This document shows, piece after piece, positions 16,879 to 24,901 of a DNA stretch of 64,000 nt (within the stretch, counting starts at the first letter, position 1; each line of letters begins with the position of its first letter). Position numbers and translations under genes: made by a program. The stretch comes from Streptomyces sp. 35G-GA-8. Lineage in GTDB: Bacteria > Actinomycetota > Actinomycetes > Streptomycetales > Streptomycetaceae. The DNA is taken from positions 359,796-423,795 of the forward strand of contig NZ_JAMHJQ010000008.1 in the NCBI RefSeq assembly GCF_023534745.1, read 5' to 3'. The notes under the pieces are model-generated. The model made no database searches and was not told the DNA's origin. It saw only the letters and a program-made list of their open reading frames with translations.

Positions 16879-18043
16879 GGACAGATTCTCCCCCACGACC
16901 CACCACCACCGGGCGGTACACGGCAGGGGTGGCCGGAACGCGACGGAACGTGTGATCGAGGGTGGCGGGCAGGATGACCGACCGGTCGGGGCTGCCCGGG
17001 GTGTGGGCGATCGGGTCGCCGTCCTCATGCCAGTGGATGACGAACCGTTCGCCGGCGCGGTAGGCGTCGAGGCCCGCGCGGCAGTAGGCGACCAGATCGT
17101 CCGGGAGCGCGGACAGCGGATGCCAGGAGAGGCCGGAACATTTCTCCGGCTCCCGGTTGTACGGCTCGCCCCCCGCGCCGTACCCGGCCTCGAAGAACCA
17201 GCCGATCCGGGGCTGCCCGGCCGGTCCCCGGTGCTGCATGACCAGCGCGACGCGCAGATCGGCGGGGGTCAGCTCGACACCGATCTCCTCGTACGCCTCA
17301 CGGATCATGGCCGTACGGACGTCCTCGCCCCGCTCGACATGTCCGGAGGGTCCGTTGAGCAGACCGTCCCCGTATCCCGTGCCGGAGCGGCGGGCGAGCA
17401 GGATCTCGTCGCCCCTGCGCAGGATCAGATGGACATCGACGACCTCGGTATGGCGCGGGGTCGGGGCCGTCCTGGCGATCAGCGCGTAGCGCTCGTCGTC
17501 CACGGGGCGGCCCCACAGGGCGGGATCCGCCGACAGCCGCTCATGGTGGACCCGTTCGGTGAGCGGCGCCAGGGCGGCGGTGAGCCGGGCGGCGGGCAGG
17601 CCCGTACCGGACCAGACCCCTTCGATCAGTACCAGCCGGCCGCCCGGTCGCAGCAGCGATGTCCAGTGCCGCAGGGTCGCTTCGGGATCGGGCAGCGCCC
17701 AGAGCACATGGCGGACCAGGACCACATCGAACGTCCGCTCCCCCACCGGTGGCCGCCCCGCGTCACCGACCAGCACCTCCGCGTCCGTACCCGCGAGCTT
17801 GGCCTTCGCCAGAGCCACCATGCGGGGCGAGAGATCGACGGCCGTCACCTGATGGCCCTGCTCGGCGGCGAGCAGGGCCAGACTGCCCGTACCGCACCCG
17901 AGGTCGAGCACCCGGGAGGGCGCCCCGGGCAGCCAGCCGCCCAGCCGGGCGGCCCAGGCGGCGCGGACGGCGGGGTCGAGCAGTCCGTGGTCGGGCTCCT
18001 GGTCGAAGGAGTCGGCGAGGGAATCCCAGTCGATCGTGGTCAT
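16829..18043 (-). CDS. SAM methyltransferase-NUDIX hydrolase fusion
   Basis: A 404-residue two-domain protein. Residues about 10-200 are a class I methyltransferase: VLDLGCGTGSLALLA is motif I, followed by AVDLS and an LVRHVLWALPDPE region. Residues about 215-360 are a NUDIX domain with an intact box running from GHVERGEDV to REAYEEIGV (G-x5-E-x7-RE-x2-EE-x-G). The fusion suggests that a nucleotide-like substrate or by-product is both methylated and hydrolysed, or that the NUDIX half cleans up damaged nucleotides. Both are inference. ATG 18043 is the start by homology to class I enzymes; the ribosome site is weak. The last 16 codons overlap the GntR gene. Confidence 0.88.
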   Translation of the reverse strand: MTTIDWDSLADSFDQEPDHGLLDPAVRAAWAARLGGWLPGAPSRVLDLGCGTGSLALLAAEQGHQVTAVDLSPRMVALAKAKLAGTDAEVLVGDAGRPPVGERTFDVVLVRHVLWALPDPEATLRHWTSLLRPGGRLVLIEGVWSGTGLPAARLTAALAPLTERVHHERLSADPALWGRPVDDERYALIARTAPTPRHTEVVDVHLILRRGDEILLARRSGTGYGDGLLNGPSGHVERGEDVRTAMIREAYEEIGVELTPADLRVALVMQHRGPAGQPRIGWFFEAGYGAGGEPYNREPEKCSGLSWHPLSALPDDLVAYCRAGLDAYRAGERFVIHWHEDGDPIAHTPGSPDRSVILPATLDHTFRRVPATPAVYRPVVVGRGGESVRDLEDRDRPGRHDRTV

Positions 18044-18100
18044 GCCCCGATGGTGACAGCCACCACTGACAACGCCCCTGACCTCGTGCCGGATACGCGC

Positions 18101-18141
18101 CGCCGCCCCGCGACCACCGGGGTGGCGGTCGCGGGGCGGCG
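18101..18141 (-). terminator. Terminator of the tctCBA operon
   Basis: CGCCGCCCCGCGACC (18101-18115) and GGTCGCGGGGCGGCG (18127-18141) are a perfect 15-base stem with an 11-base loop, about 60 bp beyond the tctA stop. Confidence 0.8.
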
Positions 18142-18199
18142 TTGGGGGAGGCAAGGGGCGCGGCCGTGGCTCAGCCTTCGTACGGCCCGGCCCCGTCCG

Positions 18200-19732
18200 T
18201 CACACGGTCACATCCGTGCGGTCGCCGCGGTCACTACGGTCACCGCGGTCACGGCGCAGCGCGATCAGCTTCTTCACCCCCGGCCAGGCGAGCAGCAGCA
18301 CGATCACCGCGTACACCGTCACGGAGAAGGGTGTGTTGACCAGTCCGGTCACGCTGCCGTCGCTGATCTGGAGCGCGCGCCGCAGCTGCTGTTCGGCGGC
18401 CGGGCCCAGGATGACGCCGATCACGGCCGGCAGCACCGGCAGTCCGTACCGCCGCATGCCGAAGCCGATCAGACCGATGATCAGCAGGATGATCAGGTCC
18501 AGCGCCTCCCCGCCGACCGCGTACGCGCCGACGGCCGCGAAGAAGAGGATGCCGGCGTAGAGGTACGGGCGCGGGACGCGCAGCAGCTTGGCCCAGACCG
18601 GCGCGAGCGGCAGGTTGAGCGCGAGCAGCAGCACCATGCCGACGAAGAGCGACGCGATCAGGCCCCAGACCAGGTCGGGTTCGCGTTCGAAGAGCAGCGG
18701 TCCCGGCTGGATGCCGTACTGCTGGAAGGCGGCCAGCATCACGGCCGCGACGGCCGTCGTGGGCAGCCCGAGGGTCAGCATCGAGACCAGCGTGCCGGCC
18801 GCCGAGGCGGAGGCCGCGGACTCGGGTCCTGCCACGCCCTCGATGGCGCCCTTGCCGAACTCGTCCTTGTGCTTGGAGAGCCGCTTCTCCGTGACGTACG
18901 AGAGGAACGTGGGGATCTCCGCGCCGCCCGCCGGGATCGCGCCGAACGGGAAGCCGATGAGCGGTCCGCGCAGCCAGGGCCGCCAGGTGCGGCGTACGTC
19001 CTTCTTGCCGAGCCAGGGCCGGCCGACCGGAATCGCCTCGCCCGTGGTGCGCCGCAGATGCGCGGCGACCCACAGGGCCTCGCCGATCGCGAAGAGCCCG
19101 ACCGCGACGATCACCACGTCGATGCCGTCGGCGAGCTGGAGCGTGCCGAAGGTCAGCCGCTGCTGACCGGTCATCTGGTCGAGACCGACCAGACCGAGCG
19201 TGAGTCCGATGAGCAGCGAGGCGAGGCCGCGGATCCGGGAGGAGCCGAGGACGGAGGTGACGGCGATGAACGCCAGCACCATGATCGCGAAGTAGTCGGG
19301 GGCACCGATGTCCACCGCGAGCGAGGCCACGGTGGGCGCGAGGACCACCAGCAGGATCGTGCCGATCATGCCGCCGGCGAAGTGCCCGCCGGCCGCCGCG
19401 GCGAGTGCCTGCGCTCCCCGTCCGGCCTTGGCCATCGGGTTGCCCTCGATGGCGGCCACGACGGCGGCGCTCTCACCCGGCGTGTTGAGCAGGATCGAGG
19501 TGGTCGAGCCGCCGAACATCGCGCCGTAGTAGATACCGGCGAACATGATGAAGGCGCCGGTCGGTTCGAGCCCGTAGGTCACCGGGAGCAGCAGCGCGAC
19601 CGCCATGGCGGGGCCGATGCCCGGCAGGACCCCGATGGCCGTGCCGAGCAGCACGCCGATCGCGGCCCAGAGCAGATTCATCGGCGTGAGCGCCGTACCG
19701 AATCCGTCGATGAGCGAGTTCAGGGAGTCCAT
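18200..19732 (-). CDS. tctA: Tripartite tricarboxylate transporter, large permease TctA
   Basis: A 510-residue protein with about 12 membrane segments. Family signatures include [20 protein letters not shown] (about residue 36), [22 protein letters not shown] (about 66) and [20 protein letters not shown] (about 320). TctA is the ion-driven channel subunit that imports tricarboxylates such as citrate delivered by TctC. The C-terminus ends in a charged [14 protein letters not shown] repeat. It sits three bases after the tctB stop on the same strand, in a tight tctC-tctB-tctA operon ended by a strong hairpin. Confidence 0.95.
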   Translation of the reverse strand: MDSLNSLIDGFGTALTPMNLLWAAIGVLLGTAIGVLPGIGPAMAVALLLPVTYGLEPTGAFIMFAGIYYGAMFGGSTTSILLNTPGESAAVVAAIEGNPMAKAGRGAQALAAAAGGHFAGGMIGTILLVVLAPTVASLAVDIGAPDYFAIMVLAFIAVTSVLGSSRIRGLASLLIGLTLGLVGLDQMTGQQRLTFGTLQLADGIDVVIVAVGLFAIGEALWVAAHLRRTTGEAIPVGRPWLGKKDVRRTWRPWLRGPLIGFPFGAIPAGGAEIPTFLSYVTEKRLSKHKDEFGKGAIEGVAGPESAASASAAGTLVSMLTLGLPTTAVAAVMLAAFQQYGIQPGPLLFEREPDLVWGLIASLFVGMVLLLALNLPLAPVWAKLLRVPRPYLYAGILFFAAVGAYAVGGEALDLIILLIIGLIGFGMRRYGLPVLPAVIGVILGPAAEQQLRRALQISDGSVTGLVNTPFSVTVYAVIVLLLAWPGVKKLIALRRDRGDRSDRGDRTDVTV

Positions 19733-19735
19733 CGG

Positions 19736-20311
19736 TTACAGCACCCCCATCAGCGGGCCACCGGGGAGGGGGACACCGAGCAGGTTGTTGAAGACGAAGT
19801 AGGTGACCAGCGAGAGGCCCGCGGCGATCAGCGGATCACGGTCGTAGTGGCGGCTGCCGAGCGCGTACGCCGAGCCCCAGAAGAGCAGGGCGCCGGAGAT
19901 CGGGAAGCCGAGCGGGCCGATGAGGACGGCGTTGCCGAGGAAGACACCGGCGAGCAGCAGTACGGTCCGCCAGTCGCTGGGCTCCGCCAGGTCGATGTCC
20001 TCGCCGCCCTCCGCCTCGCCGCGCCCGCCGCGCAGGACGTCGAGGGTGAGCAGTACGGCGACGACGAGCAGACCGATGCCGACGACGATCGGGACGGTCT
20101 TGGGGCCGACCGGGCCGCGCTGGGCGATGTCGACGTTCATGGTGAGCGCGTCGGTGAGAACGAGGACACCGAGGACGAGCAGGAGGAGCCCGACGCCGAT
20201 CTCGGAGTGCTCGCGCAGCCAGGAGCGGGCGCCGGGGCCGGTGCCCGGTGCTTCGGGGGCTCCGGACGCTTCCGTCCTATTCGGTGTTTCCGGGGTGCCG
20301 GTGGGTGTCAT
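19736..20311 (-). CDS. tctB: Tripartite tricarboxylate transporter, small permease TctB
   Basis: A 191-residue protein with four hydrophobic segments after a Pro/Thr/Gly-rich, probably cytoplasmic N-terminus (about 35 residues). It resembles TctB in size and in the motif QRGPVGPKTVPIVVGIGLL. It forms the membrane complex with TctA. ATG 20311 shares its A with the tctC TGA (TGATG); GTG 20314 one codon earlier is the alternative. The tight packing shows coupled translation. Confidence 0.9.
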   Translation of the reverse strand: MTPTGTPETPNRTEASGAPEAPGTGPGARSWLREHSEIGVGLLLLVLGVLVLTDALTMNVDIAQRGPVGPKTVPIVVGIGLLVVAVLLTLDVLRGGRGEAEGGEDIDLAEPSDWRTVLLLAGVFLGNAVLIGPLGFPISGALLFWGSAYALGSRHYDRDPLIAAGLSLVTYFVFNNLLGVPLPGGPLMGVL

Positions 20312-21294
20312 CACAGTCCCAGCTCCTTGAGGACCGAGTCCACGCGGCGGTCTTCATCGGCGAGGAAGTCGCCGAACTTCTCGCCGGTCAGGAACGCGTC
20401 GTCCCAGCCGTTCTTCTTGAGGGAGTCCCGCCACTGGGACGAGTCGTGGAGCTTCTCGACGAAGGCGAGCAGCTTGGTCCGCTCGGCGTCGGAGATTCCC
20501 GGCGGGGCGACGATGCCGCGCCAGTTGGTGAAGTCGGTGTCGAGGCCGGACTCGCGCAGGGTGGGGGCGTCCAGGCCGGGGATCCGCTCGGGGCCGGTGA
20601 CCGCGAGCAGCCGCAGCTCGCCCGACTCGATCTGGTCGCGGTACTCGCCGAGGCCGGAGACGCCGAAGGAGACCTTGTTGCCGAGGATCGAGGCGAGGAG
20701 TTCGCCGCCGCCGTCGAACGGTACGTAGTTGACCGTCTTGGGCGCGATCCCCGCGGCCTGCGCCATCAGCATGGGGGCGAGATGGTCGGGCCCGCCGGGA
20801 GCCGAGCCGCCGCCGACGGGGACCTTGGCCGGATCGGCCTTCCATGCCGTCAGCAGGTCGTCGATGGTCTTGAACGGGGAGTCCTTGCTGACGACGACGA
20901 TGTCCGACTCCTCGGTGATCCGGGCGATCGGGGTCGTGTCGGCGAGGGTCTTGGGCGACTTGTTGGTGTGGACGGCGCCGACCACCCCGAGCCCCATGGA
21001 CATCGCGAGCTTGCCATTGCCGTGTTCACCGACGAGCCGGGCGAGACCGACGGTGCCGCCTGCCCCGGGCAGGTTGAACACCTCGATGTTGTGGGTGAGT
21101 TCGGCGTCCTCGGCGTTCTTGGCCATGGTGCGGGCCGTGATGTCGTAACCGCCGCCGGGGGTATTGGGGACCATGAAGCGCAGGCCGGGGATCTGCGTAC
21201 CGGTGTCGTCGCCGCTGCCCGCGGAGAGCAGCGGCGGCCCCACCAGCACCAGCAGCGCCGACCCCAGCAGGGCCAGGGGGGTGCGCAATCGCAC
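20311..21294 (-). CDS. tctC: Tripartite tricarboxylate transporter substrate-binding protein TctC
   Basis: A 327-residue extracytoplasmic receptor. A signal or anchor segment (VRLRTPLALLGSALLVLVGP) is followed by the TctC fold: FMVPNTPGGGYDITARTM near residue 40, and PVGGGSAPGGPDHLA and GVSGLGEYRDQI later. It catches tricarboxylate outside the membrane for TctAB. Odd for a Gram-positive receptor, there is no lipobox Cys, so it may be held by an uncleaved N-terminal helix. GTG 21294 with AAAGGCGG upstream is preferred to the longer frame to 21399. It is the first gene of its operon and diverges from a CitB-like regulator. Confidence 0.93.
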   Translation of the reverse strand: MRLRTPLALLGSALLVLVGPPLLSAGSGDDTGTQIPGLRFMVPNTPGGGYDITARTMAKNAEDAELTHNIEVFNLPGAGGTVGLARLVGEHGNGKLAMSMGLGVVGAVHTNKSPKTLADTTPIARITEESDIVVVSKDSPFKTIDDLLTAWKADPAKVPVGGGSAPGGPDHLAPMLMAQAAGIAPKTVNYVPFDGGGELLASILGNKVSFGVSGLGEYRDQIESGELRLLAVTGPERIPGLDAPTLRESGLDTDFTNWRGIVAPPGISDAERTKLLAFVEKLHDSSQWRDSLKKNGWDDAFLTGEKFGDFLADEDRRVDSVLKELGL

Positions 21295-21368
21295 GTGTGC
21301 CGCCTTTCGGAATGCTGTGCGTGAAGAGTTGAGAGAAGTGCTGTGAAGTGGGCCACATGTTGCCTTCG

Positions 21369-21382
21369 CGTTAACAAGCTGT
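21369..21382. promoter_or_regulatory. Candidate regulator site between tctC and the response regulator
   Basis: CGTTAACAAGCTGT lies 75-88 bp upstream of tctC and about 60-72 bp upstream of the response regulator gene. It matches 13 of 14 bases of the site upstream of CitMHS, with the same orientation and distance relative to the transporter gene. Confidence 0.45.
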
Positions 21383-21405
21383 CTCTCTTCCGGAATCAAC
21401 GGACG

Positions 21406-21441
21406 TTGTGGTCGTTGTGGTCGCGGCCTAGCGTGTGCGCG
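21406..21441 (+). promoter_or_regulatory. Leaderless promoter of the response regulator gene
   Basis: TTGTGG (21406-21411) and TAGCGT (21429-21434) are separated by 17 bp, and GTG 21441 starts seven bases after the -10, with no ribosome site. Two tandem GTTGTGGTC units (21405-21413, 21414-21422) overlap the -35 area and could be an autoregulatory site. Confidence 0.55.
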
Positions 21442-22127
21442 TGATGAAAGTGCTGGTGGTGGACGACGACTTCATGGTCGCGAAGCTGCACAGCCGCTAT
21501 GTGTCGGCGATGGACGGGTTCACGGTCGTCGGAGTGGCTCACAGCGGCGCCGAAGCCCTGCGCGCCGCCGAGCGGCTGTGGCCGGACCTTGTCCTGCTTG
21601 ACATCTATCTGCCCGATATGGACGGGATCGCCGTACTGCGCGAGCTGCGGGCGGCGGAGGAACGGGACCGAAGACCCAACAGCGTTGACGCCCTGTTCAT
21701 CACGGCGGCGCGGGACGCGGGGGTGATCAGGGCGGCGCTGCGGGCCGGCGCCCTGCACTATCTGATCAAACCGTTCAGTCAGGCGGCGCTCCAGGAGCAG
21801 TTGCGCCACGTCGCCTCCCTGCGCTCGCGGCTGGCCGGTATGGGCGAGGCGCGCCAGGAGGACGTGGACCATATCTTCGGCACCCGCCCACCCGGCAGCC
21901 GCGGTCTCCCGAAGGGCCTGGCGCCGCACACGGCCGACCTGGTCGAACGCATCCTGCGCGAACACGAGGACGGCCTCTCGGCCACGGAATGCGCCGAGGC
22001 GGGCGCCCTGTCGCGGGTGAGCGCGCGCCGCTACCTGGAGTACTTCGCGACAACGGGCCGGGCGGAGATCACCCTGCGCTACGGCGGCACGGGCCGCCCG
22101 GAACGCCGCTACCGCTGGCGGGGCTGA
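21441..22127 (+). CDS. CitB/DcuR-type response regulator (no adjacent kinase)
   Basis: A 228-residue regulator. The receiver domain (residues 1-120) has the acidic pocket VVDDD, phospho-acceptor Asp54 in LLDIYLPDMDG and Lys110 in YLIKPF. The C-terminal part (about 165-228) is a winged-helix-like output domain (GLSATECAEAGALSRVSARRYLEYF) as in CitB/DpiA/DcuR proteins, which switch on citrate or dicarboxylate transport. It diverges from tctCBA, the expected target. No sensor kinase lies on either side in this window, which is unusual for the family. GTG 21441 (or ATG 21444) is probably leaderless. Confidence 0.9.
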   Translation: MMKVLVVDDDFMVAKLHSRYVSAMDGFTVVGVAHSGAEALRAAERLWPDLVLLDIYLPDMDGIAVLRELRAAEERDRRPNSVDALFITAARDAGVIRAALRAGALHYLIKPFSQAALQEQLRHVASLRSRLAGMGEARQEDVDHIFGTRPPGSRGLPKGLAPHTADLVERILREHEDGLSATECAEAGALSRVSARRYLEYFATTGRAEITLRYGGTGRPERRYRWRG

Positions 22128-22148
22128 GCGCGTAACAGGCCTATGCGG

Positions 22149-22298
22149 TTACGGCCCGACTGGCCGACCCCTCCGGGCCGCACCCGCTGCCCACAATTCT
22201 GGGACCGAACGGCCCGAGCCCGGGTCACGCACTGAGCCGATGTTCAGAAGCGCTGCCGCCCGCCGGCCTTGCGCCCTTGCGCGCATGGCGTGGTTCAT
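22149..22298 (-). CDS. Tiny ORF 3 of the small-protein operon
   Basis: A 49-residue frame starting MNHAMRARAQGRRAAALLNI, Arg/Ala/Gly-rich. Support is positional: GAAGGAG sits eight bases before ATG 22298, and that ATG overlaps the TGA of the 114-residue gene (ATGA). No known motif. It could encode a small basic protein, or the ribosome site and ATG could be chance; the combination of a strong site and coupling favours a real gene. Confidence 0.45.
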   Translation of the reverse strand: MNHAMRARAQGRRAAALLNIGSVRDPGSGRSVPELWAAGAARRGRPVGP

Positions 22299-22639
22299 GC
22301 GGGATCTCCTTCGTGACACGACTGGCTTTCGTCCGGCTCGTCGGCGTCATGGTCGCCGGTCGCGGACAGCCGTCCGCCCCTGCTTTCAGCGACTCGCAAC
22401 GCGTCACGCAACGCCTCGCACAATCGGTGCCCCAGAAACCGGAGTTCCCAGGCTTCCACTTTGCGATCGCTGAGCATCTCCGCAGCGTGACCGAGCACTG
22501 CTTCACCTGCGTTGAGCTGGACCGCTTCCATCTCGTCGGCCAACTGCGACAGGTAACTGTCGCCGCTGTCGTCGGTCACCAGATACGAGCGTTGCCCTGC
22601 CGGGCCAAGCCACGGAAGCAGCCGGGGATGCGTACTCAC
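22295..22639 (-). CDS. Conserved hypothetical protein of the small-protein operon (114 aa)
   Basis: A 114-residue acidic, probably helical protein: GPAGQRSYLVTDDSGDSYLSQLADEMEAVQL, then AAEMLSDRKVEAWELRFLGHRLCEALRDALRVAESRG. From memory, this resembles a family found in many Streptomyces beside HTH regulators; no function is known to me. GTG 22639 overlaps the preceding TGA (GTGA), and its own TGA overlaps the next ATG. It lies opposite an HTH-TPR regulator and probably belongs to that locus. GC content is visibly lower than in the flanking core genes. Confidence 0.75.
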   Translation of the reverse strand: MSTHPRLLPWLGPAGQRSYLVTDDSGDSYLSQLADEMEAVQLNAGEAVLGHAAEMLSDRKVEAWELRFLGHRLCEALRDALRVAESRGGRLSATGDHDADEPDESQSCHEGDPA

Positions 22640-22836
22640 CGCGTCACCGCCGCACGGTGCGCGCCGTACATCGGATTCGTACGCCAGACGTACGGGTCAG
22701 GTGCAGGCGGAAGGCTCATCGTCGTCGGTACGTACAGACACTCCACGCCGCCCCCAGCGACCGCGCGATGATTGGACGCAGAGGGCGACAACAGTCGCCA
22801 CAGCCAGTTCACAATCGGGGGGATATCGTTCGTCAC
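22636..22836 (-). CDS. Small ORF 1 of the small-protein operon (66 aa)
   Basis: A 66-residue frame starting VTNDIPPIVNWLWRLLSP. GTG 22836 has GAGGAG seven bases upstream, and the stop overlaps the next gene's GTG by four bases, so it is almost certainly translated. The N-terminal NWLWRLLSP stretch recalls short actinobacterial proteins with a WLWKLLAP-like start (from memory). The remainder is Pro/Ala-rich (TMSLPPAPDPYVWRTNPMYG). It might be a precursor peptide or a small membrane-active protein, but nothing decides this. Confidence 0.65.
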   Translation of the reverse strand: MTNDIPPIVNWLWRLLSPSASNHRAVAGGGVECLYVPTTMSLPPAPDPYVWRTNPMYGAHRAAVTR

Positions 22837-23023
22837 GTTGACGCTCCTCAGGCAGCGTTGGCCATGCCCCCGGACGCTTGCATCGTCGCGGGGGTCTATC
22901 AGCGCCAACTGTGCTTCGGAGTCGAGCTGCCGACTTCCCATACGTGGGTATCCCCTTGATGGGTAGGCTGACGCGCAGGGGATTGGGACACACTGTCAGC
23001 AGCAGGCGCAATGGGGCACCACT

Positions 23024-24361
23024 ATGACCGCTTACCAACCGCCGACAGCTCTACCAGGCGAACTTCTGGACCAAGAAAAGATGCGAGCAGCGATTGCGGA
23101 TCACGACTTCGGTGTTGTCTTCGCGCTGGCGCGTGACGTGGCGAAGATCAGCTATTCGAAGATTGCCGCCGAGTGCGATATCAAGCCCGAACGAGTAGGC
23201 ACACTGGCGCGAGGTCGAGGCAGCATCACTTCGTTCGACAAGATTGCGAAGATCGCGGATGCCTTGCGTATCCCAGGAAGCCTACTCGGTCTCGCTCCCC
23301 GCGAGTGGGAAGTGGCGATCCCACCCCCTCGTGCCCCGGCCGGGCCAACGGACGACGCGATCGTCAATCGAGAGGGGAAAGGCACAGTGCTGCGCAGAGA
23401 GTTCTTCAAAGCTTCGGCCAGGGCCGGATTGGTGGTGGGACTGCCGGAGCTGACTCAGGCCGACAGCGGCCGTCGTGTAGGCACCAAAGTACCCGAGCAG
23501 TTACGTCAGCGAACCGCACGTTTGCGTCGACTCGATGACATCCTAGGCGGTGGCGACACATTCCGTGTCTATCTCGGCGAGTACCAAGCCACCAAAGCGA
23601 CGCTCCGAGACGGCAGTTACACCGAGGCGACGGGCCGTGCTCTCCTCTCGGTCTTGTCCGAACAGGCCCAGCAGGCCGGATGGGCCGCATTCGATGCGGG
23701 CAAGCATGCTGACGCCAGCAGTCTCTACGAGGAGAGCCACCGAGCCGCCGTGGAATCGGGAGACGCCTCGCTCGCCGGGAACGCTCTCGCCTTCCTCGCC
23801 TATCAGCGAGTTGACGCCGACCGCGACGCAGGTACAGAGACAGCCATACAAGCGTGTCGCGTCGCAGGCCCGGATGCCGCACCTGGCGTGCGCGCTCTGC
23901 TGAATGAACGCCTCGCGTGGACTTATGCCATCTCCGGGAATGCCAACGAGACGGAACGCGCGCTCAACGCTGCCGAAACCGCGCTCAGCGAAGGCAACGG
24001 AAACCCGCAACCCGACTGGGCAGCCTGGGTGGACCGCAATGAACTCCAGGTCATGACCGGCCGATGCTGGACCGAACTACGCCGACCACTTCGCGCGGTC
24101 CCCGTCCTGGAAGACGTGCTGACGCAATACGACAACACCCACGCACGCGACAAGAGCCTGTACCTCTCCTGGCTCGCCGACTCTTACTTGGCCGCCGGAG
24201 AAGTCGAACAGGCTGCCACTGTCACCGGCCGCGCTCTGGAACTGTCAGCCGGGGTGGCCTCTGTGCGCCCACGCGCGCGTCTGTCTCCGATCCTTCGACA
24301 GCTCCGCGATCACCACGAGGTCCCGGCTGTGGCCGACGTTCTGGAAAGAGCGAAGCTCTGA
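23024..24361 (+). CDS. HTH (XRE-like) regulator with TPR-type C-terminal domain
   Basis: A 445-residue protein. Residues about 38-90 form an XRE-like HTH (YSKIAAECDIKPERVGTLARGRGSITSF). A proline-rich linker leads to a twin-Arg-like stretch (LRREFFKASARAGLVVGLP, about 123-141). From about 190 on come helical repeats of TPR type (AFDAGKHADASSLYEESHRAAVES, LNAAETALSEG, DSYLAAGEVEQAATVTGRALEL). This architecture is common among Streptomyces regulators that sense peptides or partners through the TPR part. It diverges from three small ORFs, the likely regulated or partner genes. Codon use and GC are lower than in the surrounding genes, suggesting recent acquisition. Confidence 0.85.
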   Translation: MTAYQPPTALPGELLDQEKMRAAIADHDFGVVFALARDVAKISYSKIAAECDIKPERVGTLARGRGSITSFDKIAKIADALRIPGSLLGLAPREWEVAIPPPRAPAGPTDDAIVNREGKGTVLRREFFKASARAGLVVGLPELTQADSGRRVGTKVPEQLRQRTARLRRLDDILGGGDTFRVYLGEYQATKATLRDGSYTEATGRALLSVLSEQAQQAGWAAFDAGKHADASSLYEESHRAAVESGDASLAGNALAFLAYQRVDADRDAGTETAIQACRVAGPDAAPGVRALLNERLAWTYAISGNANETERALNAAETALSEGNGNPQPDWAAWVDRNELQVMTGRCWTELRRPLRAVPVLEDVLTQYDNTHARDKSLYLSWLADSYLAAGEVEQAATVTGRALELSAGVASVRPRARLSPILRQLRDHHEVPAVADVLERAKL

Positions 24362-24365
24362 GAAG

Positions 24366-24698
24366 TCAATTCGCTGAGTCCGGCTCCGTGGTCTTCTCCA
24401 CCCACCGCAGATAGGCATCCGATCCCGCCACGATCGGTACAGCCGAAACTTCCGGATTCTTCCACGGATGGTGCCGCAACACGTGCGCCTCAAGATCGGC
24501 ATAGCGGTCGGCGCGAGTCTTGAACAAGAGCTGCCACTCTTCTGCGGCCCCGAACTCGCCCTGATGCCAGAAGGTGGAGATCACAGGCCCGATGATTTGG
24601 GCGCCGGCCGCGAGCCGCGCTGCCACCACCGAGCGTGCCAGCCTCTCGGCCTCGTCCCGATTCTCCGTCGCCGTCGACACCTGAAGCAGATCAGCCAT
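24366..24698 (-). CDS. cutA: Divalent-cation tolerance protein CutA
   Basis: A 110-residue protein of normal CutA length. It has the family pattern: VSTATENRDEAERLARSVVAARLAAGAQI at the N-terminus, then FWHQGEFGAAEEWQLLFKTRADRYADLEAHVLRHHPWKNPEVSAVPI. CutA forms very stable trimers and has been linked to copper/divalent cation tolerance, though its exact role is unsettled. It is convergent with the HTH-TPR gene, only four bases from its stop, and probably is a core gene next to an acquired locus. Confidence 0.93.
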   Translation of the reverse strand: MADLLQVSTATENRDEAERLARSVVAARLAAGAQIIGPVISTFWHQGEFGAAEEWQLLFKTRADRYADLEAHVLRHHPWKNPEVSAVPIVAGSDAYLRWVEKTTEPDSAN

Positions 24699-24901
24699 GC
24701 ACTGAGCCTAACGCGGCACGCCTACGCCGAGAGCTTCAACGCCGTATGGGCAACGGCACGTCCGTAGCGGCACGTTGGCCGTGGGGGAACCAAGTGCTAC
24801 GACGCCGCCCGCGCGATATGGCAAGTGGGCCTACGCTTTGCACGGCGTCGTCGCCGTCGCGCGTCAGACGCCGACTCCGTCCATGATCTGCCGAGCAACG
24901 T

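Noticed and set aside
16709-20728. A very long plus-strand open frame opposite the NUDIX fusion and tct genes
   Set aside because: It is an antisense shadow of GC-rich coding: its composition is Arg/Gly/Asp/Glu-rich without any domain, while the opposite strand has full-length, well-motifed tct and NUDIX genes.
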